From contig NZ_LQXS01000003.1 in the NCBI RefSeq assembly GCF_001586775.1, forward strand, positions 124,001-188,000: a DNA stretch of 64,000 nucleotides, written 5' to 3'. Positions 1-8,496 of this stretch are shown here, piece by piece. Made by a program: the position numbers and the translations under genes. Origin of the DNA: Sphingobacterium populi (GTDB lineage Bacteria; Bacteroidota; Bacteroidia; Sphingobacteriales; Sphingobacteriaceae). The notes below the pieces were generated by a model that searched no databases, was not told the origin of the DNA, and saw only the letters and a list, made by a program, of their open reading frames with translations. The number at the start of each line of letters is the position of its first letter. Position 1 is the first letter of the stretch.

Positions 1-877
1 ACAGGCCACCGTCTAGATAGAAAGATTGCATATTGGCGGAGGCGCGCTCTACATATCCGTCGGTAGCAATACGCGATAGCCGGGCGTTGAATGCAAACTT
101 ATCCTTAAGTAGACCCGATCCAACTTTAACCGTGTTTTTCCACGAATTGAAGGATCCATACGAATTATTCAATTCCGCATAAGCCTCGGTTTCCAATACA
201 TCGGTTTGAATGTTGACGGAAGCGCCAAATGCCCCAGCGCCATTGGTAGAGGTGCCAATACCGCGTTGTACTTGGATGCTTTCTACCGAAGAAGCAAAAT
301 CTGGGAGATTGACAAAAAATGAACCCATACTTTCCGCATCATTTAGCGGAATGCCATTCAAAGTAACATTAATACGTTCATTATCTGATCCGCGTATGCG
401 CATGCTTGTGTAGCCAATTCCAGCGCCAGCATCCGAACTCACTACCACGCCTGGCGTCTGATCGAGTAAGAAGGGAATATCTTGTCCTAAATTTGTTTTT
501 CGGAGCTCTTCTTTACTGATATTACGAAAAGTAGTCGCACTATTCTCGCGTGCTCTGGTCGATTGTACGAACACCTCACCTGTCTGGCGCATAGCTCGCT
601 TTAAAATAACAGTTATCCTAGATCGCTCTGTCGGAATGATTTGTGATACTGTTTCATATCCAACATAACTCACTTTTAGGGATGGCGCAGCAACTGGAAT
701 TGTAATCACAGTTGTACCATGTGCATTGGTAATCTGTGTTACATTCCCGATAGCTACCGTGGCTCCTACGATCGGTTGATTCTGATCATCAGTTACTTGG
801 ATAGTCATTTTTTCTTGTGCGAAACTGAAGCAAGCCATCAGGCAAAGCGTACATAAAGCAAAATAGTGCTTCATCAT
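1..877 (-). CDS. TonB-dependent receptor, 5' part (probable thiamine-compound importer)
   Basis: Outer-membrane TonB-dependent receptor; about 292 codons are visible and the C-terminal barrel lies beyond the left edge. The minus-strand reading starts ATG-ATG at 877/874 and gives a signal peptide ending near CFSFAQ. Next come a carboxypeptidase-regulatory-like beta domain (about residues 22-105, with the phrase SYVGYET) and a plug domain with TPGVVVSS, MRIRGSD, NGIPLNDAES and VQRGIGTSTNGAGAFGASVN, all typical of the family. A TPP riboswitch lies directly upstream on the same strand. Thiamine-regulated receptors are known in Bacteroidota, so I infer uptake of thiamine or a precursor. The substrate rests on the riboswitch, not on the protein. 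The main uncertainty is which of the two adjacent ATGs is used. Confidence 0.9.
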   Translation of the reverse strand, partial: MMKHYFALCTLCLMACFSFAQEKMTIQVTDDQNQPIVGATVAIGNVTQITNAHGTTVITIPVAAPSLKVSYVGYETVSQIIPTERSRITVILKRAMRQTGEVFVQSTRARENSATTFRNISKEELRKTNLGQDIPFLLDQTPGVVVSSDAGAGIGYTSMRIRGSDNERINVTLNGIPLNDAESMGSFFVNLPDFASSVESIQVQRGIGTSTNGAGAFGASVNIQTDVLETEAYAELNNSYGSFNSWKNTVKVGSGLLKDKFAFNARLSRIATDGYVERASANMQSFYLDGGL

Positions 878-905
878 GTTAAAGTGTTTTTTAGCGTTAA
901 ACGTA

Positions 906-927
906 GTGCTGCAAGGGGTTACAACAC
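906..927 (-). promoter_or_regulatory. Hairpin between TPP aptamer and start codon (possible expression platform)
   Basis: On the minus strand GTGTTGTAA and TTGCAGCAC pair over nine positions (two G-U) around a CCCC loop. The ACCCCT of this hairpin is also complementary to the AGGGGT that opens the aptamer's 5' strand, so the two structures could exclude each other. There is no U-tract, so control of translation or of alternative folding is more likely than simple termination. This is inference from base pairing only. Confidence 0.4.
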
Positions 928-944
928 CTTCTATTTAACTTCCC

Positions 945-1046
945 TCCCTACGTCGGCATTATCCGAATCAGGTACGTTTCCACATTCGTGAAACTGGGTA
1001 TAATCTCAGCCTGTATTTGTGTTATAAAAAAACAAGGCACCCCTAA
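945..1046 (-). promoter_or_regulatory. TPP (THI-box) riboswitch aptamer
   Basis: Read on the minus strand, the conserved THI-box blocks appear in order: AGGGGTGCC (about 1036-1044), GGCTGAGA (1004-1011) followed by ACCC, then ACCTGA, GGATAATGCC and GACGTAGGGA (945-972). These are the hallmark pyrimidine-sensor and pyrophosphate-sensor helices of the thiamine pyrophosphate aptamer. It sits in the leader of the TonB-dependent receptor, with about 67 nt between aptamer and start codon. The gene-free stretch 878-1206 holds this element, its promoter and the promoter of the gene on the other strand; I see nothing else in it. Confidence 0.95.
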
Positions 1047-1055
1047 TCGATGGCG

Positions 1056-1063
1056 CAAAGCTA
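1056..1063 (-). promoter_or_regulatory. -7 promoter element for the riboswitch/TonB receptor transcript
   Basis: TAGCTTTG on the minus strand matches the Bacteroidota -7 consensus TAnnTTTG. A start a few bases downstream would place the first transcribed base just before the aptamer's P1 strand. No clear -33 TTTG is seen. Confidence 0.5.
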
Positions 1064-1150
1064 AATCTTTCTGACAGAATTTAAAAGCTTAAATTACAGA
1101 AGTCCAAAATTTTTGCAAGATGTTAATTTTTATATTCGCTCGGTTTTCTT

Positions 1151-1158
1151 TACGTTTG
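1151..1158 (+). promoter_or_regulatory. -7 promoter element for the amidohydrolase gene
   Basis: TACGTTTG matches TAnnTTTG and lies 48 nt before the ATG at 1207. No clear TTTG is seen at the usual distance upstream. Confidence 0.4.
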
Positions 1159-1206
1159 ACAGCAAGGGTGAGGTCATGTCTTTGCCTTCATTCATTTTTA
1201 CATTAA

Positions 1207-2379
1207 ATGACTACTTACTACACTGCAGATTACATCTTGCCTATTACTTCGCCTCCGATTAAAGGTGGGGTTGTCGCTATTGATGAAAATGGACTTATCG
1301 TCGGCCTTTACCAGTCCAACGATCCATTGCTTCATGACAAAGAATTAATTCGATGTGCCGGAGTGCTCACGCCAGGATTTGTAAATGGACATTGCCACTT
1401 GGAGCTTTCTCACATGAAAGGCAAGGTGCCCAAAGGCATTGGCTTACCAAAATTTTTGAGTACCGTAATGGCCGAAAGATCGACCGCGGAAGAGGAAGTC
1501 GAAAAAGCAATGGTAGATGCAGACCGAGCAATGTTCGCGAACGGAATCCAGGTTGTAGGCGACCACGTTAATACGCCTGTATCTGCTACCGTAAAAGCAC
1601 AAAGCCCGATTTGCTATCATACTTTTGTTGAGCTAATTGGTTTTGATCCGGCAGTAGCAGATGACCGAGTTGACCAAGCAAGGGATACCGAATACGAATT
1701 CGAACCTCAGCGCACCTCTATCACGCCTCATGCAGCCTATTCTTGCTCCAAAAAACTGCTAAGATCACTCTCTGATAAGGTGGACGATAAAAATATATTT
1801 AGTATCCATAATCAAGAAAGCGACGAAGAAAATAAATTTTTCAGGTACAAGCAAGGCGCATTTCTTGATTTTTATAAGGAGAACAATATTTCGCACGATC
1901 ATATGACAGCCAATGGGAAGAATGCCCTGCAAAATAGCTTGCAATTTCTTCCCGAAGACAATCGGGTGTTATTAGTTCATAATACCTATACTGCTCCGAA
2001 AGATATGGACTACGTAGCTCGGATTGGCAGGGATGTGTACTATTGTCTATGTCCTCGGGCTAATTTATATATCGAAGGTCGATTGCCAAAGATTCAAAGC
2101 TTCGTACTTAGCAAGCAGAAAATTATGCTTGGTACAGATAGCTTGGCTTCTAATGATACCCTGGATATTTTAGAAGAGCTGAAAACCATTCATGCGGAGT
2201 TTGCAGATTTGTCTTTCGAGACCACGCTAAGTTGGGCTACAATCAATGGAGCGAAAGCGTTAAGAGTAGAAGATCAATATGGGTCGTTGGAAGTTGGAAA
2301 ATCTCCAGGGCTTATTTTAATCAAAAATATGGACAGTTTGTCGCTTACTGCGCAAGCAACAGTAGAACGTATTGTCTAA
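1207..2379 (+). CDS. Amidohydrolase-superfamily deaminase/hydrolase (390 aa)
   Basis: Metal-dependent amidohydrolase of the cytosine deaminase/ATZ-like subgroup, which includes adenosine-derivative and aminofutalosine deaminases. The HxH metal site is in GHCHLELSH (H62, H64). Other probable ligands or catalytic residues are H175 (ITPHAAYS), H201 (SIHNQESDEEN), H258 (LVHNTYT) and D311 (LGTDSLASND). CPRANLYIEGRLP is the substrate-side loop typical of purine-derivative deaminases. An N-terminal beta segment (residues 1-55) matches the composite domain of the family. No signal peptide, so cytosolic. The start is the first ATG. It is separated from acylphosphatase by 81 nt that carry that gene's own promoter motif. 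The substrate cannot be assigned from sequence alone. Confidence 0.85.
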   Translation: MTTYYTADYILPITSPPIKGGVVAIDENGLIVGLYQSNDPLLHDKELIRCAGVLTPGFVNGHCHLELSHMKGKVPKGIGLPKFLSTVMAERSTAEEEVEKAMVDADRAMFANGIQVVGDHVNTPVSATVKAQSPICYHTFVELIGFDPAVADDRVDQARDTEYEFEPQRTSITPHAAYSCSKKLLRSLSDKVDDKNIFSIHNQESDEENKFFRYKQGAFLDFYKENNISHDHMTANGKNALQNSLQFLPEDNRVLLVHNTYTAPKDMDYVARIGRDVYYCLCPRANLYIEGRLPKIQSFVLSKQKIMLGTDSLASNDTLDILEELKTIHAEFADLSFETTLSWATINGAKALRVEDQYGSLEVGKSPGLILIKNMDSLSLTAQATVERIV

Positions 2380-2447
2380 TCTTGTTTGTTGATCTGTATC
2401 GCAGGCTATAGTACAAAAGAGATTGGGTTAAAATGAGAATGTCAGAT

Positions 2448-2455
2448 TATATTTG
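2448..2455 (+). promoter_or_regulatory. -7 promoter element for acylphosphatase gene, 5 nt from the ATG
   Basis: TATATTTG matches TAnnTTTG, with a TTG at 2423-2425 (22 nt spacer). Only five bases separate it from the ATG at 2461, so the transcript would be nearly leaderless. Confidence 0.55.
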
Positions 2456-2460
2456 CAAGC

Positions 2461-2739
2461 ATGAAACAGTGGAACATCACCGTAATCGGTAAAGTGCAGG
2501 GCGTGCACTTTCGGGCATCTACTAAAGCTGTGGCAGATCAATTAGGTATTAAAGGTTTCGTCGTAAATCAAGCTGATGGTTCTGTTTTTTTGGAGGCAGT
2601 GGGCGACGATTTTGCTCTTGAAAGCATAAAAGAATGGTGCTGGGAAGGTCCAGATAATTCCGCAGTAGAAAACGTCGAGATAGTCGAAGTCGAGCCAAAA
2701 ATATATCAGAATTTTGAAGTACTAAAAAAACTGCGCTAG
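2461..2739 (+). CDS. acyP: Acylphosphatase
   Basis: Small cytosolic enzyme (92 aa, the usual family length) that hydrolyses acyl phosphates. The phosphate-binding loop GKVQGVHFR contains the essential Arg (R18), and VVNQADGSV contains the catalytic Asn (N36); both are intact. The stop codon TAG overlaps by one base the GTG start of the flippase gene, so the two are probably translationally coupled. The start is fixed by the family's N-terminus and by the promoter motif five bases upstream. The physiological substrate in bacteria is generally unclear. Confidence 0.95.
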   Translation: MKQWNITVIGKVQGVHFRASTKAVADQLGIKGFVVNQADGSVFLEAVGDDFALESIKEWCWEGPDNSAVENVEIVEVEPKIYQNFEVLKKLR

Positions 2740-4274
2740 TGTCAGGCATCAAAAGACTTGTATCGGATACGATTATTTATGGGTTTACGACCATTGTATC
2801 TCGATTACTAAATTTCATTTTGACACCCATATTTACAGAACGCCTAAAAAGTGTGGCTGTTTATGGCGTGTTTACGCACTTATATGCCTGTATCTCACTT
2901 CTCAATGCCCTTTTGGCTTTTGGCATGGAGACCACATTTTTTAGATACCTGCAAAAAGTAGCTCCCGAAGAAAAAGGTAAAGTTTATGATCAAGCCTTTC
3001 TGATTACCTTATTCACTTCTATAGTCGTTGGTTTACTAATCTATTTTAATCAAGTACAGATCGCGACTTGGCTTAGCCAAGGCGGCATTGTAGCCGATTA
3101 TGTCGTTTACGTGCAGATGTTGCTCGGCGTGCTTATTACGGATGCGTTAGCGGTGGTTCCTTTTGCTAAGTTGCGTGCCGAGGGGCGTCCGATACGCTAT
3201 GCGATGCTTAAGGTGATGAATGTTCTCATTACATTGAGTTGTAATTTGGCTTTTCTTTACTTGTTTCCAACACTGATGGCTCAAAGTGAGTTTTGGAATA
3301 GTTTGCTAGGAGGTTGGTTTCGACCCGATTGGATATTGGGCAATATATTTTTGGCAAATCTGATTGCCAGTGCGTCCACCTTATTGTTTTTGTTGCCTCA
3401 ATTAATGGCATTGCGCATCCGCTTAGATACGGTTTTAACCAAGAGTATGTTGGGATATAGCTTCCCGATCCTGATTGCCAATTTATCCTTTGTCATCAAT
3501 GAATTTTTGGATAAAATGATCTTTCCCTATCTCCTTCCCGGAGCGCAAGGCGCACAAGATTTGGGTATTTATGGCGCGGTATCGAAGCTTGCTATCTTTA
3601 TCTCTTTATTCGTCACTGCATTTCGATTGGGGGCCGAACCTTTCTTTTTTTCGTATGCAAAAAATGAAAATGCCAAGAAAACCTATGCGGATATCATGCA
3701 TTATTTTGTGCTGTTTTTGGTGATTGGGATGCTAGGTATATGTGCGAACCTCGATTGGTTGAAGAACTTTTTAAGATCCGATGATCCGGTAGAGCAGGCG
3801 CGATTTTGGTCTGGGCTATTCGTCATCCCGGTACTCTTGTTCAACTACGTGCTGCTTGGGATTTATATGAATCTTTCCGTCTGGTACAAGCTCACCGATC
3901 AGACTCGCTACGGCTTATATATTTCCGTGATCGGCGCTATCATTACGGTGGTGCTCAACATCATCTTAATCCCACGTTATTCGTATGTTGGAGCGGCCTT
4001 GTGTACGACGTTTACCTACATCTGCATGGTTTTGTTATCCTATTTTTGGGGTCAGAAAAATTATCCCATTCCTTACACGGTTGGTAAGATTTCTTTATAT
4101 TTACTAAGTGCTATTCTATTGTCCGCTATTATGCAAGGGCCGTTAAATAGTAATTTCTGGTGGTGTAATTTTCTACTTGTAGTGTATGTCGCTGCGATAG
4201 GGGTTAGTGAAAAGGCGATGATTATGCGCCTTTGGAAGGGAGCTGCTAAAGCGTCCAATCAGCCATCGAAGTAA
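2739..4274 (+). CDS. Polysaccharide-biosynthesis flippase (Wzx/MATE-like)
   Basis: Integral membrane protein of 511 aa with about 14 hydrophobic segments and the N-terminal pattern KRLVSDTIIYG...SRLLNFILTPIFT, typical of the polysaccharide_synt/oligosaccharide flippase family of the MOP superfamily. It probably moves a lipid-linked sugar across the inner membrane. It starts with GTG at 2739, overlapping the acylphosphatase stop by one base; the next in-frame Met is at about residue 63, well inside conserved sequence, so GTG is preferred. No glycosyltransferase genes are nearby, so the cargo (O-antigen, exopolysaccharide or peptidoglycan precursor) is unknown. The symporter gene follows after 24 nt. 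Confidence 0.85.
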   Translation: MSGIKRLVSDTIIYGFTTIVSRLLNFILTPIFTERLKSVAVYGVFTHLYACISLLNALLAFGMETTFFRYLQKVAPEEKGKVYDQAFLITLFTSIVVGLLIYFNQVQIATWLSQGGIVADYVVYVQMLLGVLITDALAVVPFAKLRAEGRPIRYAMLKVMNVLITLSCNLAFLYLFPTLMAQSEFWNSLLGGWFRPDWILGNIFLANLIASASTLLFLLPQLMALRIRLDTVLTKSMLGYSFPILIANLSFVINEFLDKMIFPYLLPGAQGAQDLGIYGAVSKLAIFISLFVTAFRLGAEPFFFSYAKNENAKKTYADIMHYFVLFLVIGMLGICANLDWLKNFLRSDDPVEQARFWSGLFVIPVLLFNYVLLGIYMNLSVWYKLTDQTRYGLYISVIGAIITVVLNIILIPRYSYVGAALCTTFTYICMVLLSYFWGQKNYPIPYTVGKISLYLLSAILLSAIMQGPLNSNFWWCNFLLVVYVAAIGVSEKAMIMRLWKGAAKASNQPSK

Positions 4275-4298
4275 TCGCTGAATTTTAAACCTAATCGT

Positions 4299-5612
4299 AT
4301 GCCAATCGAGCCGCAATCCATACGTGTGGACGCGCCTAAGCGTAAGCCAAAATTTTACGAGTTACTGTACGTACAAGTATTGTTTGCTATCCTTGCGGGC
4401 GTGTTACTGGGACATTTCTATCCAAGCATTGGTGAATCTTTGAAACCTCTGGGAGATGGTTTTATACAGCTTATCAAAATGATTATTGCTCCAGTGATCT
4501 TCATTACCGTGACGCTAGGGATTGCTTCTATGAGTGATATGAGGAAGGTAGGACGTGTCGCAGGCAAATCATTTATCTATTTTCTTTTCTTCTCCACTCT
4601 CGCCCTAGTGATTGGTTTGGTCGTAAGTAATGTGGTGCAACCTGGTTACGGGCTTCATATCGATCCTAAAGGCTTGAATATAGATGAAGTTTCAGAATAT
4701 GTGGCAGGCGCTAAAGACTCTACTTTGGTTAAGTTTGTGCTAAATATTATCCCACAAACCCTAGTCAGTCCACTCACTGGTACTAATATTTTGCAAGTAC
4801 TTTTTACAGCGATTATTTTCGGGATCGGCATTGCGTCGACTATAGATCGCAGCAAGCCAGTATACGATTTTCTTCAAGCACTGTCTGCTCCTATTTTTAA
4901 GGTGGTAAGCATGTTGATGAAACTCGCGCCTGTGGGCGCATTTGGGGCGATGGCTTTTACCGTCGGCAAGTACGGGCTGAGTTCGATGTCCAATCTCATT
5001 TATCTTGTACTTACCTTCTATTTTACTTCTTTCTTCTTTATTTCTGTCGTGTTAGGTGCGGTAGCGCGATACAATGGCTTCAATATTTTTAAACTGCTGC
5101 GGTATCTGAAAGATGAATTGTTATTGGTGTTAGCTACGAGTTCCTCCGAATCAGCTTTGCCGAGTCTGATGCAGAAAATGGAAAAGGCTGGATGTGCCAA
5201 ACCCGTGGTCGGACTTGTTGTGCCGACAGGTTATTCTTTCAATCTGGATGGCACCAATATCTACATGACCTTAGCCGCGTTATTTATTGCGCAAGCATGC
5301 GACATCGAGCTAGGGTTAGATCAGCAAATTATTTTGCTCTTGGTTGCCATGCTAAGTTCAAAAGGTGCTGCCGGCGTATCGGGAGCAGGATTTATAACTT
5401 TAGCTGCTACACTAGCCGTGGTTCCAGAAGTTCCGGTAGCGGGTATGACATTGATTTTGGGAGTGGACAAATTCATGTCTGAATGCCGCGCGCTTACTAA
5501 CTTAGTCGGCAATGCAGTAGCTACCGTAGTTGTTGCACGATGGGAGAAACAGTTGGACCAGCGCCAGTTGCAAGATGCATTAGACGGAAAGTTAACGCCG
5601 ACACTGGAGTAG
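4299..5612 (+). CDS. Dicarboxylate/amino acid:cation symporter (DAACS/SDF family)
   Basis: Inner-membrane transporter of 437 aa for C4-dicarboxylates or glutamate/aspartate, driven by H+ or Na+. The serine-rich re-entrant loop [12 protein letters not shown] (residues 280-291), the TM7 motif [13 protein letters not shown] (311-323), the second re-entrant loop ([13 protein letters not shown], 353-365) and the TM8 segment [19 protein letters not shown] (390-408) are all intact. These are the binding-site landmarks of the GltP/DctA family. The ATG at 4299 gives a short basic N-terminus before TM1. The gene follows the flippase closely (24 nt) and may be co-transcribed, although the functions look unrelated. 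Substrate choice between DctA and GltP types is not resolved. Confidence 0.9.
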   Translation: MPIEPQSIRVDAPKRKPKFYELLYVQVLFAILAGVLLGHFYPSIGESLKPLGDGFIQLIKMIIAPVIFITVTLGIASMSDMRKVGRVAGKSFIYFLFFSTLALVIGLVVSNVVQPGYGLHIDPKGLNIDEVSEYVAGAKDSTLVKFVLNIIPQTLVSPLTGTNILQVLFTAIIFGIGIASTIDRSKPVYDFLQALSAPIFKVVSMLMKLAPVGAFGAMAFTVGKYGLSSMSNLIYLVLTFYFTSFFFISVVLGAVARYNGFNIFKLLRYLKDELLLVLATSSSESALPSLMQKMEKAGCAKPVVGLVVPTGYSFNLDGTNIYMTLAALFIAQACDIELGLDQQIILLLVAMLSSKGAAGVSGAGFITLAATLAVVPEVPVAGMTLILGVDKFMSECRALTNLVGNAVATVVVARWEKQLDQRQLQDALDGKLTPTLE

Positions 5613-5787
5613 GGCAATTTCTTTATCGCAATTTTCCTAATACGTTAATAAACGTTAACATTTAGCATAGAAAGTCGCTTAAGTCGTCTAAAAGCTTGTT
5701 TAGCTTGCCTCAGTAAGCGTTCTCCGTGCTAAAAGGCATCATTTTTGTTTTCTCTGTCAGCATTGTGACAGAATCAATCCTAGTTAT

Positions 5788-6555
5788 ATGTACATAATCT
5801 TCCTCATCATTGGGGTTATCATTACGTTTGTTTTAAGCGTCCTCAGTGGAGGCGGAGCGAGTTTGTTGGTCATGCCGATCATTACGGCATTTATTGGTGT
5901 ACGTGGCGTTGCGCCAATCATGACGATTGGAATAGCTTGTAGTAGCGTGTCAAAAACCTTTTTCTTCTGGAAAGATATCGATTGGCATTTGTTCAAATGG
6001 CTTTTTCCTTCAACTGTTATAGGTTCAGTCATAGGAGCTCGTTTATTGGCCGAAGTGCCGACAGATCTGTTACAAGTTATTATCGGATTATTTCTTGTCT
6101 CTACCGTTGTGCAGTTCAAAGCACCTCAGCAAGTAGAGGTAGAACAAAAAACAACGATCAAAGCTTGGCATTTTGCACCGATGGGACTGATCGTTTCTTT
6201 CCTTTCTGGATTAATCGGCGGTGTCGGTCCATTAATGAATTCCGCGTACCTTAAGTACGGCATGTCCAAAGAAGCATTGCTAGGAACGCGCTCTGCCAAC
6301 GCCATATTATTACACATTACTAAAATCATCAGTTACGCTGCCTTGGGCCTTATTGATGGAGAAATTGTGAAATATGGTTTGATTGTTGGAGCAGCCTCCA
6401 TGATTGGCGTCTACTTTGGCCGGAAGCTGTTAGGTCGTATTTCAGAATACATGTTTCGCATGATCGTTGTATCTAGTATGGTGCTGAGCGGAATCTATAT
6501 GCTGATTAAAAACAAAGAATACATATTATCTTATTTAGCGGAGGTATCGCTATAA
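5788..6555 (+). CDS. TauE/SafE-family sulfite exporter-like membrane protein
   Basis: Membrane protein of 255 aa with about eight hydrophobic helices arranged as two similar halves. The signature glycine-rich segments LSGGGASLLVMPIITAF (near residue 20) and FLSGLIGGVGPLMNSAYLKYG (near 138) are characteristic of TauE/SafE (DUF81). Family members are anion exporters or importers for sulfite, sulfoacetate or other small organic anions; the substrate here is unknown. It stands alone, with 175 nt upstream holding only a weak AACGTT-containing dyad, and 144 nt downstream with a weak ATGCTTA/TAAGCAT hairpin (6567-6597). Confidence 0.85.
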   Translation: MYIIFLIIGVIITFVLSVLSGGGASLLVMPIITAFIGVRGVAPIMTIGIACSSVSKTFFFWKDIDWHLFKWLFPSTVIGSVIGARLLAEVPTDLLQVIIGLFLVSTVVQFKAPQQVEVEQKTTIKAWHFAPMGLIVSFLSGLIGGVGPLMNSAYLKYGMSKEALLGTRSANAILLHITKIISYAALGLIDGEIVKYGLIVGAASMIGVYFGRKLLGRISEYMFRMIVVSSMVLSGIYMLIKNKEYILSYLAEVSL

Positions 6556-6699
6556 AAATAAAAAAGATGCTTACGCAACACTATAAGTCATAAGCATGAT
6601 TACCTTGAAAAATTAAATAGTTGGTAGTACTATGTCCCACTATCTCTTAATGAGGAAGGTCGGAATAGTACGTAAGATCTTAAAAGACAAATTTTAAAT

Positions 6700-8064
6700 A
6701 TGAAACTGTCCATTTCAAAAGGTGTTCATTTGGTAGAGCCGGGAGATTTCGAACCGGCGGATCACTGGTATCCACGCGCCTTGAACTCCAACCTACACCC
6801 ATTGGTGTCGTATTTTTTAAATTTAAATAATCATCAGTTGGTAGAGCGCTACGTGCGGCTAAATCCCCATGTGCAGAGCAAAGCATTAGAAAAGGTCATC
6901 AACTACACACCGAAATATTTCAAATGGGCTGGTACCGATTTGATGCACGTTGTGAATAGCAAAGGCCAGAAAAAGCTCGTAGTTATTGAAACTAACTCCT
7001 GCCCGTCAGGTCAGAAATCTATGCCACTACCAGAGTTTGATCCAGAGAGCGGCGGCTATTATAAACTGATGAATGACACATTTAAGCCCATCGTAGATGC
7101 ACATGAAGAGACTGGTGCACTTGCTCTGATTTACGATAAAAACCCCATGGAAAATGTAGGTTATGCGTCTGCCATTGCCGACGTATTCGGTGAGCCCGTT
7201 TATTTGGCAGAATACAAGGCGAGTGATGCCGAATCCGTAAAGTTTCAAGATGGCAAACTACATATACAAGACGAAAAAGGTGAGTGGGTGCCAATTAGAG
7301 CGGCATTTCGCTACGTTACACAGCATCCGTGGGATCGTATTCCTGAAAAATCCAAAACATTACTCTTGAATCCCATCGAAGCATGCTTGGCGGGTGGCCG
7401 AAACAAAAGTGCTGCTTATAAGGCGTATGCAGATTTCAATCAAGAATTTAAGCAAGATGGTTTAGAGATCTACGTGCCCAAAACTTTCTTAGATGTTTCG
7501 CTCAGCGAGCTGGCTTCCTACTACGATCAATTAGAAGGCAGCATGGTCATCAAAGTGCCAGATAGCAATGCTGGGCAAGGCGTATACACCGTCACTTCGC
7601 AATCAGAATTTGATAAAGCATATCAAGCTCTGTCTGCCAATCCAGATGATAAGTACCTCATTCAGGAATTAATTTTCAGTAATGCAAACGAAAAGTTTGA
7701 AAATGCCTTTTATCATATAGGAACGTTACCCGATACCAAGAACAGGAGCTTTGCTTTTGATGCAAGGATGATGGTGCATGCTACCGATAAAGGAATGAGA
7801 CCGTTGGCCATCTATTCTCGGAAATCCAAGTATCCACTCAATCAGCCTTTGCCAGAAGGATTGGACTCATGGGAAGTTTATGGAACCAATCTGTCCGTCA
7901 AAAACACCGACGGATGGTCCTATGATGACGTGCGCCTGATCTTGTTCGATATCAAAAATTTCGGTATATTAGGATTAGGTCTAGATGAGTTGATCGAAGG
8001 TTTCGTGCAAAGCTGTATGGCCGTTTACACGATCGATCAACAGGCTAAAAAGATGTTTGATTAA
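6700..8064 (+). CDS. Uncharacterised ATP-grasp-like protein beside two-component genes
   Basis: A 454-aa soluble protein without signal peptide or membrane segment. It has pieces reminiscent of the ATP-grasp fold: VVIETNSCPSGQKSMPLP (about 92-109), LLLNPIEACLAGGRNKS (about 223-239), a glycine-rich nucleotide-loop-like stretch MVIKVPDSNAGQGVYTV (about 281-297), YLIQELIFSN (about 319-328) and SFAFDARMMV (about 349-358), resembling the strand with metal-binding residues. The fold call is by eye and tentative; a circularly permuted ATP-grasp, as in glutathionylspermidine-synthase-like proteins, would fit. Its stop is 13 nt before the ATG of the lone receiver protein, followed by a hybrid kinase, so it may be regulated by, or make a signal for, that phosphorelay. 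No function is assigned. Confidence 0.6.
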   Translation: MKLSISKGVHLVEPGDFEPADHWYPRALNSNLHPLVSYFLNLNNHQLVERYVRLNPHVQSKALEKVINYTPKYFKWAGTDLMHVVNSKGQKKLVVIETNSCPSGQKSMPLPEFDPESGGYYKLMNDTFKPIVDAHEETGALALIYDKNPMENVGYASAIADVFGEPVYLAEYKASDAESVKFQDGKLHIQDEKGEWVPIRAAFRYVTQHPWDRIPEKSKTLLLNPIEACLAGGRNKSAAYKAYADFNQEFKQDGLEIYVPKTFLDVSLSELASYYDQLEGSMVIKVPDSNAGQGVYTVTSQSEFDKAYQALSANPDDKYLIQELIFSNANEKFENAFYHIGTLPDTKNRSFAFDARMMVHATDKGMRPLAIYSRKSKYPLNQPLPEGLDSWEVYGTNLSVKNTDGWSYDDVRLILFDIKNFGILGLGLDELIEGFVQSCMAVYTIDQQAKKMFD

Positions 8065-8077
8065 AGAAGGAAAAGAT

Positions 8078-8422
8078 ATGAATAATGTATTGGTGATAGA
8101 AGATGATTTGATGTTTTGTAAGCTGGTGAGTAATTACTTGAACAAAAACGGGCATCAAGCATCACAGGCTACGGATGGAGCTTCTGCTAAGGAGCAACTA
8201 CAACGAGCCGAATTTGATGTGGCATTGGTGGATTATCGCCTGCCAGATACAAATGGTGTAGATTTAGTGCGATGGATTAAGGAAAATGCAAAGGTCACAA
8301 AAGTAATCGTGATGAGCCGGATGCTTGATGATCAACTGCGTCAGGAAGCACAGTCGCTCGGAGTGACCACATTCCTTAATAAACCATTTAACCCATCAGA
8401 ACTTCTGGAACTTCTGAAATAA
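8078..8422 (+). CDS. Stand-alone response regulator receiver domain (CheY-like)
   Basis: A 114-aa single receiver domain without an output domain. The acidic pocket is IEDD near the N-terminus, the phospho-acceptor Asp is in VALVDYRLPDTNG, MSR sits at the Ser/Thr switch position, and KPF is the conserved Lys. All are in place. I take the ATG at 8078 (after AAGGAAAAG) because it starts directly at the first beta strand; an in-frame upstream ATG at 8057 overlaps the preceding gene and adds seven residues. It is a probable phosphorelay shuttle for the downstream hybrid kinase, which carries its own receiver and an Hpt domain. The stop codon is followed within 7 nt by a 14-bp inverted repeat. Confidence 0.93.
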   Translation: MNNVLVIEDDLMFCKLVSNYLNKNGHQASQATDGASAKEQLQRAEFDVALVDYRLPDTNGVDLVRWIKENAKVTKVIVMSRMLDDQLRQEAQSLGVTTFLNKPFNPSELLELLK

Positions 8423-8428
8423 AAAGTC

Positions 8429-8482
8429 TGCTATTTACGTTTACGGTGTGCTTTTAAGCGACTGCATCAAACGTAAATAGCA
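8429..8482 (+). promoter_or_regulatory. 14-bp perfect inverted repeat between response regulator and kinase genes
   Basis: TGCTATTTACGTTT (8429-8442) and AAACGTAAATAGCA (8469-8482) are exact reverse complements around a 26-nt loop. The loop contains a small GCTT-TT-AAGC dyad (8450-8459 region). It fills almost all of the space between the receiver stop (8422) and the kinase start (8491/8497). There is no T-run, so it is not a classical terminator; an RNA stabiliser or processing site, translational control of the kinase, or a protein-binding dyad are possible. Confidence 0.6.
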
Positions 8483-8496
8483 CAACCCCATTGTCC

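Noticed and set aside
5613-5787. Regulatory site in the gap before the TauE/SafE gene
   Set aside because: Only a short ACGTT/AACGT dyad is visible and no TAnnTTTG motif at a sensible place; nothing supportable.
6567-6597. Hairpin downstream of the TauE/SafE gene as a terminator
   Set aside because: Only seven pairs (ATGCTTA/TAAGCAT), a long loop and no T-run; too weak to call.
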